This document shows, one piece after another, positions 24,903-33,789 of a DNA stretch of 64,000 nucleotides (position 1 is the first letter of the stretch; each line of letters begins with the position of its first letter). The notes under the pieces are model-generated. The model had not been told where the DNA came from, ran no database searches, and worked only from the letters and a program-made list of their open reading frames with translations. Origin of the DNA: JAJPHF01 sp035293805 (lineage in GTDB: Bacteria > Chloroflexota > UBA6077 > JAJPHF01); assembly GCA_035293805.1 (NCBI GenBank), contig DATGMD010000028.1, forward strand, positions 1-64,000. Reading direction: 5' to 3'. A program made the translations under genes and the position numbers.

Positions 24903-26260
24903 CAAGCCATCCCGGCGATGCGCGCCGCGAAGTCGTAGAGCGTGATGGCGCAGAGGTCGCCGGTGATGGCGACGGCGCTGCGGTAGCCCTCGGGCCAGTG
25001 GGCCAGCCGCACGAGCGGGCCGGCCAGGCCCTCGCCCTGCGCGATGCGGCGCACGAGCGCTGCCAGCGCGGTATCCGCCGGATCGTCCAGGGTCGCCGCG
25101 TAGGTGCGGCCGGGGGCGCGCAGCTCGGCCGCCAGGCCGATGGCCCGCAAGCGGGCGACGACGGACGGTGCGGCGGGGCCGCCCACGCCCACGCCCGGCC
25201 AGGCCCCGCCGGGGATCGTCAGAACGCGCGCGGGGGCTGGCGGCGGCGGCGCCAGCGGGGCATCACCGGCGGCGACCAGCGCGACGCTCGCGCGCGGCGT
25301 GACGCACTCGGCCAGCGGCCCCATCGGCCCCTCGACGGCAACGGCCCAGCCGTCGGCGGCCGGCGCCACGACGAGCTGGGCCGTGGCGCGGCGCCGCCAC
25401 CAGTCGGCGAGGTCGCTCAGGGAGGCGATCCAGACGGCGGGCCGCGCCGCACGGGCGCGCGCCAGCAGCGCGGCCAGCGGCGCCGCGAAATCGCGCGCGC
25501 GCTCCGGGTGGAGCTGCATGACCAGGAGCTCGCCGTCGGCATAGGTGCGGTCGAACATGCCTAGCCAGATGGCCGTGAGGTCGGCGGTGGGCAGGCTCAG
25601 ACGGTCGATCAGCATCTCGTCGTCGGGCAGGGCGGTCGGGAAGCGGACGACGCCGCCCGTCACCCAGGGCAGCGCCAGCCGCGCCTCCCAGGGCTCGGCA
25701 CCATAGAACGCGATGGCCCGCTCCCAGGTATCCGCCCCGCGCGCGCTCAGCACCTGTTTGCGCGCACAGGGAAACTCCAGCGAGGCGCTTGCCTCCCAGC
25801 GCAGCCCGAGCGCGCCGACCTCCGCGAGGGTGCCCGCGCCGCTGCGCAGGTAAGGACTGCGCCAACCGGCCGGCTGGAGCCCCAGGCGGGCCAGCTCGGC
25901 GAGCGCGCGCTGCACCTCGGCGTGCTGCGTCGGGAGGTCTGAGCACTGGTGGTCGGTGTGCCGCCAGCCGTGAATGCCCAGCTCGACGAGCGACTCGCGG
26001 TACGGAGCGAGCACCGCGGGGTGGCGGCGCGCGGCGTTCGCGGTGACCGTCCAGGTCGCGGCCGCCTGCTGCTCGCGCAACACGTCGGCGTAGAGAGCCA
26101 TGGCGCGGACAAGCGGGGCAGGGCTCCAGCCGAAGCGGTGAGTGATGAGGCGGACGCGGCGGGCGAAAGCCTCGCCCCCCTTGGAGCGGAGCGAGCGGCT
26201 GAGCGTGCGCGAACTCGACAAGGCCTGCGCTACCGGCCGCGTTCGCGCTCGGCGCAGCAT
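24902..26260 (-). CDS. NodB-like polysaccharide deacetylase family protein with rearranged order
   Basis: The protein has 452 residues. Residues 38-180 look like most of a NodB domain: LITHRFG, ATWTVTANA, the metal-site-like HGWRHTDH at 97-104, and WRSPYLR. The expected N-terminal Asp-Asp motif is absent. At the C-terminus, WPEGYRSAVAITGDLCAITL (about 424-443) resembles a first NodB strand with Asp. This suggests permutation or a second partial domain. ATG at 26260 follows GGGGAGAGG; an upstream TTG lacks a ribosome site. It is the first gene of the three-gene run ending at 22461. Confidence 0.6.
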   Translation of the reverse strand: MLRRARTRPVAQALSSSRTLSRSLRSKGGEAFARRVRLITHRFGWSPAPLVRAMALYADVLREQQAAATWTVTANAARRHPAVLAPYRESLVELGIHGWRHTDHQCSDLPTQHAEVQRALAELARLGLQPAGWRSPYLRSGAGTLAEVGALGLRWEASASLEFPCARKQVLSARGADTWERAIAFYGAEPWEARLALPWVTGGVVRFPTALPDDEMLIDRLSLPTADLTAIWLGMFDRTYADGELLVMQLHPERARDFAAPLAALLARARAARPAVWIASLSDLADWWRRRATAQLVVAPAADGWAVAVEGPMGPLAECVTPRASVALVAAGDAPLAPPPPAPARVLTIPGGAWPGVGVGGPAAPSVVARLRAIGLAAELRAPGRTYAATLDDPADTALAALVRRIAQGEGLAGPLVRLAHWPEGYRSAVAITGDLCAITLYDFAARIAGMA

Positions 26261-26493
26261 TGCCTCTCCCCATCTCGCTCGCTCCGCTAACAATGATGGC
26301 TGGTCAGGTCATGCGGTGCAATTTTCCGGGCTCGCCACGGCGCGCGATGTTACAAACCGCGAGGGGGCAGCCCGCTTGCGGCCGATGCGCCGATGTTAAG
26401 CCTAGGACGCGGCGTGAAGCGAACGGCAGAGGACGGACGTTGCTAAGCCATTGCGGATCCGGGGGGAAGCGACGCGTGGGAGCCCGTCGGGCG

Positions 26494-26826
26494 CTAATCG
26501 GGTTCGGTGGCCGCGTCGTGGGCCTTCTTCAGACGCTTGTAGGTGAGGTAGGTGGCGCCGAGCGACGCCGCCGTGCCCACCACGAGCACGATCACGCCCT
26601 CCCGGTGGCCCAGGGGGACGAAGCGCAGGCCGCGCTTGCGAAGCAGGCGATACCAGGGGGTTGCTTTGATGCGTCTGACGCCGTCGACGAGGTGCTGGGC
26701 CCGCGAAACCGGCTCTTCCAGGACGACATCCATCGCCACTGGCGGCATCGGCCGGTCGGACGGCGGTTCGTGCGAGCGCAGCGGCGCCGCGGGCTGGGCC
26801 AGGGAGATCATGTCCTTGATGTGCAT
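26494..26826 (-). CDS. small single-span membrane protein
   Basis: This 110-residue protein has a soluble N-terminal half, basic RRIKATPWYRLLRKRGLRF, then one membrane span (GVIVLVVGTAASLGATYLTY) and a short charged tail KRLKKAHDAA. The start at 26826 is a choice among several ATGs; a TATAAT hexamer lies about 51 bp upstream (26882-26877). Family and function unknown. Confidence 0.5.
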   Translation of the reverse strand: MHIKDMISLAQPAAPLRSHEPPSDRPMPPVAMDVVLEEPVSRAQHLVDGVRRIKATPWYRLLRKRGLRFVPLGHREGVIVLVVGTAASLGATYLTYKRLKKAHDAATEPD

Positions 26827-26876
26827 GGGGCGGCAATACTCACGGGCGAGAATGGGGATGGTCGGGAGCACGGCGA

Positions 26877-26882
26877 ATTATA
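26877..26882 (-). promoter_or_regulatory. putative -10 element (TATAAT)
   Basis: A consensus -10 on the minus strand upstream of the small membrane protein. No strong -35 is seen at the usual distance. Confidence 0.4.
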
Positions 26883-27080
26883 CGCTGGCGGCCCGCGCCG
26901 GCTGCCAGGGTTTGCGGCGCTCCACCGCCGGCCGCCGCGGGCGCGTCGCCCTGTCGGGCGGCGCCCGATTCCTGGGGCCTGCGTGGCGCGCGCCGATGCG
27001 GTAGACTGGCAGCGGCCGGCGCGGTTTCGCCGACGCTGCCCCGGCGAAGGCGGCGGTGCGCCGCCCCCGAGGAGGTCACG

Positions 27081-27986
27081 ATGCCCCAGATTGGCCTGAT
27101 GCTGCCGACGGCCGCGCCCGACGCGCGGGCCGACACCGCCGTTACCTTCGCGCGGGCCGCCGAGGCCGCCGGGCTTGGCTCGGTCTGGATCATCGACCGG
27201 CTGGTGTTCGACAACGTCGAGCCGCTCGTGGCGCTCGCCGCGGTCGCCGCCAGCACCACGCGCGTGCGGCTCGGCACCAGCGTGCTGCTGGGGACGCTCC
27301 GGCCGCCGGCGCTGCTGGCGAAGCAGGTGGCCACGCTCGACGTGTTGTCGGGCGGGCGCGTGATCCTCGGGCTGGGCGTGGGGAGCCGCCCGGACGACTT
27401 CGTGGCGGCGGGCGTGCCCTACGCGGCGCGCGGCGCGCGGCTCGCGGAGGCGATGCGCGTGTTGCGGCAGGTGTGGAGCGGCGCGCCGCTGGCGCACGAG
27501 GGCCGCGCCTACCAGCTGGCCGCGGGGCCGATCGGTCCGCGGCCGGCGCAGCCGGGCGGGCCGCCGCTGTGGGTGGGCGGCAGCGCCGAGGCGGCGCTGC
27601 GCCGCGCCGGCCGGCTGGCGGACGGCTACATCGGCAGCTCGTCCGGCGGGCCGGCGGGGCTGCGCGCGGCCGCCGACACGGTGCGCCAGGCCGCGGCAGC
27701 CGCCGGGCGCGATCCCGGGGCCCTGACGATTGCCTGCCTCGTGTGGGCCTCGGTGGACGACGACCAGGCGCGGGCCGACGCGCGGGCAGCCGCCTACATG
27801 CGGCACTACTACCCGCCGGCGCGCCAGGGCGTCCCGGCCGCCTCGCTCGTCGGGCCGCCGGCGCTGTGCCGCGAGCGCGCCCAGGAGTACCAGGCGGCGG
27901 GCGCCGAGGTGCTGATCGTCGGTCCCGTCAGCAGCGATCCGGCCCACCTCGACCGGCTGCTGAACGAGGTGCTGACGCGGCTGTGA
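27081..27986 (+). CDS. LLM-class (F420-type) oxidoreductase
   Basis: This 301-residue TIM-barrel enzyme of the bacterial-luciferase-like superfamily has the IGLMLPT first strand, GLGSVWIIDRLVF, TTRVRLGTSVLLGTLRPPAL, LDVLSGGRVILGLGVG and PLWVGGSAEAALRRAGRLAD segments. These match coenzyme F420- or FMN-dependent monooxygenases and dehydrogenases. The cofactor cannot be assigned from sequence alone, though F420 is used by related Chloroflexota and Actinobacteria enzymes. ATG follows GAGGAGGTCACG. Confidence 0.85.
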   Translation: MPQIGLMLPTAAPDARADTAVTFARAAEAAGLGSVWIIDRLVFDNVEPLVALAAVAASTTRVRLGTSVLLGTLRPPALLAKQVATLDVLSGGRVILGLGVGSRPDDFVAAGVPYAARGARLAEAMRVLRQVWSGAPLAHEGRAYQLAAGPIGPRPAQPGGPPLWVGGSAEAALRRAGRLADGYIGSSSGGPAGLRAAADTVRQAAAAAGRDPGALTIACLVWASVDDDQARADARAAAYMRHYYPPARQGVPAASLVGPPALCRERAQEYQAAGAEVLIVGPVSSDPAHLDRLLNEVLTRL

Positions 27987-28162
27987 CCCCTCTCCCCCGT
28001 AGGGGAACGGGGGGACGGCGGGGGCGGAGCCGAAAGCCCTCGCCCCCCGATGGGGCAGGGGAGCGGGGGGGAGGGAGTTGAGGGGCAGGTTCTGGCCCGT
28101 GTCTTGCAACGCGCGTCTATGCCTTGCGGGGCACAGAGGCTCCGCGCTGGAGGGAGGGTGAC

Positions 28163-28603
28163 ATGTGGCGGATGTTGGTCGCGCTGGCGCTGGTCGGCCT
28201 GATGGGACGGCCGGCGGCCGTCGCGGCGCAGGACGAGGGCTGCCCCGATACGCCTGAGGACACGGCCAGCGAGCTGGTGGGCGAGTATCTCGCGGGCGGC
28301 CAGTGGGACCTGGCCTACGACGTGCTGCACCCCGAGGCGCAGCTGCGCGTGCCCCGCCAGGTGTTCGCCGCGGCGCGGCAGGCGCAGGCGATCGCCGCGC
28401 CGATCCTCGACGTCGAGGTCTTCCCCGCGGACGTGCATCCCGCCTGGACCTGGGGCGTGACCGGCACTGGCTTCACTGCCGTGTCGGAGGTGCCGGTGCG
28501 GGTCGCGCGCGGGGCGCCCTTGGGCACGGTGTCGGACGTGGAGATGATCCCGCTGGTCCGCGTGGGCGACTGCTGGCGCTGGCTGCCCCCGCGCCTGCCG
28601 TAG
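28163..28603 (+). CDS. secreted hypothetical protein, 146 residues
   Basis: A Sec signal (MWRMLVALALVGLMGRPAAV, cleavage near AAAQD) precedes a small domain with two Cys (EGCPDTPE and VGDCWRW) and the pattern AGGQWDLAYDVLHPEAQ, which resembles NTF2/DUF4878-like secreted domains. The ATG at 28163 follows GGAGGGTGAC. Function unknown. Convergent with the TPR gene, 21 bp away. Confidence 0.6.
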   Translation: MWRMLVALALVGLMGRPAAVAAQDEGCPDTPEDTASELVGEYLAGGQWDLAYDVLHPEAQLRVPRQVFAAARQAQAIAAPILDVEVFPADVHPAWTWGVTGTGFTAVSEVPVRVARGAPLGTVSDVEMIPLVRVGDCWRWLPPRLP

Positions 28604-28624
28604 CGGCGCCGCGGCCCGGCGCGA

Positions 28625-29869
28625 TCAGCGGTCCTCTGGCGCCGCTGGCAGCGCGGCCGGCGCATCCGCCGCGGTGCCTTTCTCGAGGGTAGCGATCGCG
28701 TTCTCGGCGCGCCGCGCGCCGGCCTCGTCGCCCTGCTGCTCGTAGAGCGCGGCGGCGCGGCGCAGGTCGTCCAGGGCGGCTGGCGTGTCGCCGAGGTGGG
28801 CGCGGGCGCGGCCGCGACTGTAGGTCGCGCTCGCGTGGTCGGGATTCCGCCGCAGGGCGCGCGTGTAGTCCGCGACCGCCGCCGCGTAGTCGCCCTGTCG
28901 GCCGTGGGCCAGGCCGCGGTTGTAATAGGCGGTGGGATCTGCCGGGTTCAGGCGGATGGCCTGCGTGTAATCGTCGATGGCGTTCGCGTCGTCGCCGAGG
29001 CGGGCGCGGGCGACGCCCCGGCTGGTATAGATGGCGCTCGCGCTGGGGTCGAGGTCGAGCGCGAGCGTGTAGTCCACGACCGCGCCCTCGTAGTCGTCCA
29101 GCCGCGCGCGGGTGAGCCCGCGCTCGTAGTAGGCCTCGGCGGTGGGCCGGCTCTGGAGCGCCTGCGTGTAATCGTCGACCGCGCCGGCCAGGTCGCCGAG
29201 CCGGCTGCGGGCGCGGGCGCGGTCGAGGTACGCGAGCGCGTAGTTGGGGTTCAGGTCCAGCGCTCGCGAGTAGTCGTCGATAGCGCCGGCCAGGTCCCCC
29301 AGGCGGGAGCGATGGACGCCGCGATCCAAATAGGCGGCGGCAAAGCCCGGGTTCAATTCGATGGCTCGCGAATAGTCGTCGAGCGCGCCCTGGCTGTCGC
29401 CTAGCAGCGTGCGGACCCGAGCCCGGTTGTAGTAGATGCGGGCGTTGTCGGGTGCCAGGCGGACGGCCTGGTCGTAGGCCTCCAGCGCCTCCGCGTTGTC
29501 GCCGAGCGCCAGGCGGGCCCCCCCTAGCTCGTTGTAGCCGACCGGATCGTTCGGCGCGATGCGCGTGGCCGCGGCGAAATCGTCGGCCGCCTCGGCGGCA
29601 TCGCCGTTCAGCAGCCGTAGCTGGCCCCGCGCGACGTGGGCCTCGAGGTAATCCGGGTTGAGGCGGATGGCCTGGTCCAGGTCCGCGATCGCGTCGGCGA
29701 GGTCGTCGTGGTCGGCCTCGGCGATGGCGCGGGCGAACAGCTCGCCCGGATCGAGCGCGGTGTCGCCCTGCGCGACGGGGGCCGCGCGGGCGCCGGTGGC
29801 CGCGGTCAGCAGCGCCCCGGCCAGCACGATCGCCAGGCCAAGGCGGCATCCAAGCTGCACCCGCATCAT
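28625..29869 (-). CDS. secreted TPR-repeat protein
   Basis: The protein has 414 residues. An N-terminal signal (LGLAIVLAGALLTAATGARA) precedes about ten 34-residue tetratricopeptide repeats, each with the pattern YxxRGxxRxxLGDxxGAxDDYxxALxLNP. TPR arrays mediate protein-protein binding; here the partner would be at the cell surface or in the envelope. The repeats are unusually regular. Start at 29869 (the first of two ATG codons); AGGAGG lies about ten bases upstream. Confidence 0.8.
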   Translation of the reverse strand: MMRVQLGCRLGLAIVLAGALLTAATGARAAPVAQGDTALDPGELFARAIAEADHDDLADAIADLDQAIRLNPDYLEAHVARGQLRLLNGDAAEAADDFAAATRIAPNDPVGYNELGGARLALGDNAEALEAYDQAVRLAPDNARIYYNRARVRTLLGDSQGALDDYSRAIELNPGFAAAYLDRGVHRSRLGDLAGAIDDYSRALDLNPNYALAYLDRARARSRLGDLAGAVDDYTQALQSRPTAEAYYERGLTRARLDDYEGAVVDYTLALDLDPSASAIYTSRGVARARLGDDANAIDDYTQAIRLNPADPTAYYNRGLAHGRQGDYAAAVADYTRALRRNPDHASATYSRGRARAHLGDTPAALDDLRRAAALYEQQGDEAGARRAENAIATLEKGTAADAPAALPAAPEDR

Positions 29870-30270
29870 ACTGCACCCCCTCCTGCGAGACGCCCGTCCG
29901 CCCACGGAGCGTCGGGCTCCCCGGGCAGGTCCACCCGCTCCGACAGCCAGCATAGGGCGAGCCGAGGCTCGGCCGCCCGCATTTTGCCCCGCCCGCTGCC
30001 GTCGGGCGGCGAAGCGCCGCTGGCTGCCCCCTGCTACGGACTCGCACGGGGCGGCACGAGCCGCCGCGCGGCCCGGCGACTTGAAGCGGGCGGGCCGCGC
30101 GGGCGATAGTAGCGCAAGGATGCTGGCGTGACGGCGCGGGCCGGACACCCTGGCCCCCGGCGGCCGAATCGCGCGATCCCGCGTTCCGTTCGGCCGGTTG
30201 CCCATCCTCTCTTAGGATAACGCGCGCAGCAGGCGCGTCGGCGCCGACGGCAAGCGCCGCGGAGTGAGAA
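29870..30270. other. intergenic region between divergent TPR and gpmA genes
   Basis: This 401 bp gap should contain promoters for both genes. Short inverted repeats are seen (for example cgagcc/ggctcg at 29958-29971), but no gene, no strong promoter and no REP unit can be supported. Confidence 0.4.
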
Positions 30271-30903
30271 ATGGCTTACCTGGTGCTGGTGCGACACGGC
30301 GAGTCGGAATGGAACACGCTGGGGCTCTGGACGGGTTGGCGGGACGTCTCGCTCACCGAGGCCGGCCATGCCGAGGCCCGCCGCGCCGCCGAGGCGCTCC
30401 GGGGCATCAAGTTCGACGTGGCGTACACGTCGAAGCTCAAGCGGGCGCGGCAGACGCTCGACGACATCACGACCGCGCTTGGCATTCAGGACCTGCCGGT
30501 CGTCGAGGACGCGGCGCTGAACGAACGCGATTACGGCGACCTGACGGCGAAGAACAAGTGGGAGGTGGAGAAGGAGTACGGGGAAGACCAGTTTCTCAAG
30601 TGGCGCCGCAGCTGGGACTACCCCGTGCCCGGCGGCGAGACGCTCAAGGACGTGTACGCCCGCGTCGCCCCGTACTACGACCAGCACATCCTGCCCGAGC
30701 TGAAGGCCGGCAAGAACGTGATCGTGGCGGCGCACGGCAACAGCCTGCGAGCGCTGGTCAAGCACCTGGAGAACATCCCCGACGACGAGATCCCGAAGCT
30801 GGAGATCGGCACCGGCGAGGTGTACGTCTACGAGGTTGATCCGAGCGGCAAGATCACCGCGAAGACGATCCGCGCGACCAATCCGAATCGCGGCAAGGTG
30901 TAG
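30271..30903 (+). CDS. gpmA: 2,3-bisphosphoglycerate-dependent phosphoglycerate mutase
   Basis: The 210-residue glycolytic enzyme interconverts 3- and 2-phosphoglycerate. It has the phospho-histidine loop LVRHGESEWN (H9), the catalytic Glu in NERDYGDL (E85), the second His in VAAHGNSLRALVKHL (H155), and the substrate-binding KWRRSWDYPVPGGE segment. Length is close to that of short bacterial forms. ATG follows GGAGTGAGAA. No other glycolysis gene is nearby. Confidence 0.95.
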   Translation: MAYLVLVRHGESEWNTLGLWTGWRDVSLTEAGHAEARRAAEALRGIKFDVAYTSKLKRARQTLDDITTALGIQDLPVVEDAALNERDYGDLTAKNKWEVEKEYGEDQFLKWRRSWDYPVPGGETLKDVYARVAPYYDQHILPELKAGKNVIVAAHGNSLRALVKHLENIPDDEIPKLEIGTGEVYVYEVDPSGKITAKTIRATNPNRGKV

Positions 30904-31085
30904 CGCCGGCCACGGGTCATCAAGCGGGTGCTGGCAACAGCCAACACCTGCTTAATAACCGTTGACCGAGCAGCAGGCGCCGCGGCGGTCGGTCGTGACG
31001 CCGGCCGCCGTGGGGCGCGGCGCGGGCGGACCCTCTCGGCAGGCGCGGCGTTGCGCGGCGCGGGGCGGTGTGCCATCATTGCGGC

Positions 31086-31874
31086 GTGGACGCTACCCGC
31101 CTGCTCGGCGTCGATCACTACCTGCTCGCGCTGCTGATCCTCGCGGTGTTCGTGGCTGGCTGCCTGAACGGGACGACGGGGATCGGCTTTGCCAATCTCA
31201 CGAGCGTGGCGCTGGCCCTCCTGCTGGACGCGCGGGCGGCGGTGATCCTCCTGTCCGGCATCACCCCGGTCGTGATGTTCATCCCCGTCGTGCGCTACCG
31301 CGCGGAGATCGGGGTCGTGCGCCGGCTGGCGCCGATGTTCCTGGCCATGCCGCTCGGCGTGCTGGTCGGCTCGTACCTGCTGGTGGCCCTGCCGGCGCCC
31401 GCCATCGCGCTCGGCTTAGGGATCATCACCATTATCTCGACGCTGGCGGCGCTCCGCCGCGGCGCGCTGCCGCTGCCGCCGAGCTGGGAGCGCGGGGCGT
31501 CGCCGGCCATCGGCGTGCTGGCCGGGGCGGCGAACAGCTCGGTGGGCGTCTCCGGCCCCATCCTGGCGATGTACCTGCTGGCGCTGAAGCTGCCGAAGGC
31601 GACCTTCGCCTTCACCGTATCGGCGATGTTCGCCACGATGGGGGTGCTGCGGCTGTTCACGCTGATCGGCCTCGGACAGGTGACGCCCGCGACGGTGGGA
31701 TTAAGCCTGGCGCTCTGCGTGCCGGCGGCGGCCGGCATCCGCGCCGGCTTCTGGCTCCAGGGCCGCATCGACCAGAAGGTGTTCAACCGCCTGGTGCTCG
31801 GCATCCTGCTGCTCACGGGCGTCGAGCTGATCCAGCGCGGCCTGGCGGGGCTGCCGCTGCCCCGGCTGCTCTAA
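31086..31874 (+). CDS. TauE/SafE-type sulfite exporter family permease
   Basis: This 262-residue protein has eight or so membrane helices in two related halves. The motif AGCLNGTTGIGFANLTSVAL near the start and GVLAGAANSSVGVSGPILAMYLL in the middle are the paired conserved loops of the TauE/SafE family, which export or import sulfonates, sulfite or other small anions. GTG at 31086 is proposed; an upstream GTG at 31068 adds six residues. A CATCAT hexamer at 31073-31078 would make 31086 a nearly leaderless start. Confidence 0.75.
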   Translation: MDATRLLGVDHYLLALLILAVFVAGCLNGTTGIGFANLTSVALALLLDARAAVILLSGITPVVMFIPVVRYRAEIGVVRRLAPMFLAMPLGVLVGSYLLVALPAPAIALGLGIITIISTLAALRRGALPLPPSWERGASPAIGVLAGAANSSVGVSGPILAMYLLALKLPKATFAFTVSAMFATMGVLRLFTLIGLGQVTPATVGLSLALCVPAAAGIRAGFWLQGRIDQKVFNRLVLGILLLTGVELIQRGLAGLPLPRLL

Positions 31875-32064
31875 CAACCCCTCACCCCCCTGCCCCCCAC
31901 TCCCGCATAGGGGAAAGGGGGAAGGACGCGGGGGGACCGGGTGGACCTAACCCCCCGCCCAGCGACGCTCGCAGTATTCCGCGTCGCACCCTTCGAAGGA
32001 AGGGGGGGCGCCGGGGCCGGCTCCACCGGCCAATCCACGCCCCGCCGTTGGAGGCGGGCGCCAG

Positions 32065-32949
32065 CTAGGCTTTCGCGGCTTCGCGGACCGGCAGGTAGCG
32101 CTCCAGCCAGTCGGCGATCAGGTGGATGACGCGCGGGTTCTCCTGGCCGAACATGAAGTGGTCCACGTCGGTCATCAGGTGTAGCTCGGTCGGCGGCTTC
32201 GCGCGCTTGAACATCTCGATCGACTGCTCGGTGGGTGTCACCGAGTCGTTCGCGCTGTGCAGCAGCATCAGCGGCCGCGGCGCGATCTGGCCCACGACGT
32301 CCTCGGCGCGGAAGTCGTACATGCTCTGCGCCGTCTCGGCGGGGAAGTACATGATCGACTGGCTGTTCAGGTTGTGGCGCAGGTGCTCGGGGATGGGCAC
32401 GATGTCGTAGCGCGGCACCATCAGCGACTCGCCGGTGCGCTCGCGGTGGCGCTTGCCCTCCGCGAGCATGTTCGTGAAGCGCGCCCACGCCTCGGGCGTC
32501 GGGTGCTGGCCGCGGAACTTGCGCTCGCCGTTGCCCCAGCCGCCCTGTGAGATGACCGCGGCGACGCGCGGATCGACGCCGCCGGTGTAGACAGCGACCG
32601 CCGCGCCGAAGCTGCTGCCGATGAGCGCCACGCGGTCGGGGTCCACGTCGGGCCGGCCCTGCATGTAGCTGATCGCGTTCTTCGTGTCCTCGACCTGCTC
32701 CAGGCAGATGATGCGCGCGCGCTCGCCCTCGCTCTCGCCGCAGCCGCGGAAGTCGAAGCGCAGGGCGACGTAGCCCCAGTCGGCGAGCTGCCGGGCCGGC
32801 CACTCCGAGCCATTGCCGTCCTTGTTGCCGCCGAAGCCGTGGAGCACCAGGAACGCCGGGCGGCGCTCGCCCGGGCGCAGGTCGGCCGGCGTATGCACGA
32901 TACCCGCCAGCTTCAGCCCATCCGACTCGAACGTCACCCGCTGTTCCAT
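32065..32949 (-). CDS. alpha/beta hydrolase (dienelactone-hydrolase-like)
   Basis: The protein has 294 residues. HGFGGNKDG forms the oxyanion-hole loop, GSSFGAA the nucleophile elbow with Ser, LLHSANDSVTP the acid loop and DVDHFMFG the catalytic His region. The pattern RFDFRGCGESEG is shared by esterases and peptidase S9-like hydrolases. The substrate is unknown. ATG at 32949 follows GGAGGAGAAGGGGG. Downstream (31875-32064) are C- and G-rich palindromes that may act in termination. Confidence 0.85.
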   Translation of the reverse strand: MEQRVTFESDGLKLAGIVHTPADLRPGERRPAFLVLHGFGGNKDGNGSEWPARQLADWGYVALRFDFRGCGESEGERARIICLEQVEDTKNAISYMQGRPDVDPDRVALIGSSFGAAVAVYTGGVDPRVAAVISQGGWGNGERKFRGQHPTPEAWARFTNMLAEGKRHRERTGESLMVPRYDIVPIPEHLRHNLNSQSIMYFPAETAQSMYDFRAEDVVGQIAPRPLMLLHSANDSVTPTEQSIEMFKRAKPPTELHLMTDVDHFMFGQENPRVIHLIADWLERYLPVREAAKA

Positions 32950-33163
32950 CGCGGCCCCCTTCTCCTCCGCGGCTCGCGTCCACGAGCCTGTCGAGATCGC
33001 ACCGCTTGCCGGCCGGGCCCGGCCGCCGCCACCGGAGCAGGCCGGAGCACAACCACCGTCGCTAGCGCGTGGCCCGAGGATACGGCACGGCTACACGGGG
33101 CGCAACTTCGGCAGGGCGCGGCGCCTCGATGCAGGCGTGGGGCGGCGTCTCCGGTCGCCGGGG

Positions 33164-33682
33164 TCAGCTCTCGGCGCGTGGCTCGCCGCGGTCGGTGCTG
33201 CTGAGGAGCAGGAGGAGGACGGCGCCGACGCAGATGGAGGCGTCGGCCAGGTTGAACACCTGGAAGAGCGGGATGGGCGGCACGTTGATGAAGTCGGTGA
33301 CGGCGCCGGTCTGGATGCGCTCGACGAGGTTGCCGAACGCCCCGCCGAGAATCAGCCCCGCGCTCAGCCCGCCAAGGAGCGGATGGCCCCGCCAGAAGCC
33401 GCCGCGCCACAGGACGAGCGGCACGATCACGGCCGCCGCGAGCGACAGCGGCAGGACGAGCCAGCCCTGCCCGGCCAGCAGGCCGTAGGCCGTGCCGGTG
33501 TTGCGCACGTAGGTCAGCACGAGCCAGCCGGGGACGATCTCGCGCACGCTGCCGTCGGCCAAGGCGGCCGTGACGGCTTGCTTCGACAGCGCATCGGCTA
33601 CCAGGACGGCCACGGTGGCGAGAGCGGCCACGCCGACGAAGCCCACGACCCGGCGGCGCTCGGTGGGTTCGACAACCTTCAC
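33164..33682 (-). CDS. lspA: lipoprotein signal peptidase II
   Basis: This 172-residue membrane protease with four spans cleaves the signal peptide of prolipoproteins after lipidation. Family motifs are present: DALSKQ, VRNTGTAYGLL, LGGAFGNLVER and FNLADASICVG. In most family members the third motif is GNxxDR, with a catalytic Asp; here it reads GNLVER, so the first catalytic acid appears to be Glu. The second catalytic Asp (FNLAD) is kept. GTG at 33682 is taken as start. Lipoproteins encoded in this window (54701, 57851) are likely clients. Confidence 0.85.
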   Translation of the reverse strand: MKVVEPTERRRVVGFVGVAALATVAVLVADALSKQAVTAALADGSVREIVPGWLVLTYVRNTGTAYGLLAGQGWLVLPLSLAAAVIVPLVLWRGGFWRGHPLLGGLSAGLILGGAFGNLVERIQTGAVTDFINVPPIPLFQVFNLADASICVGAVLLLLLSSTDRGEPRAES

Positions 33683-33789
33683 GCTTATGCCTAACAGGCG
33701 CGCAGCGCGGTGGGCCGCGGGCCCGCGGCCCACCGCGCTGCGCGCTCCACGGAGTATTAGGTTATAGCAGCCGGGCGGTGTGGCGGCCC

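Noticed and set aside
27987..28110. Classical rho-independent terminator after the LLM gene
   Set aside because: C- and G-run palindromes are present but no T-run; I count them with the repeat family rather than as terminators.
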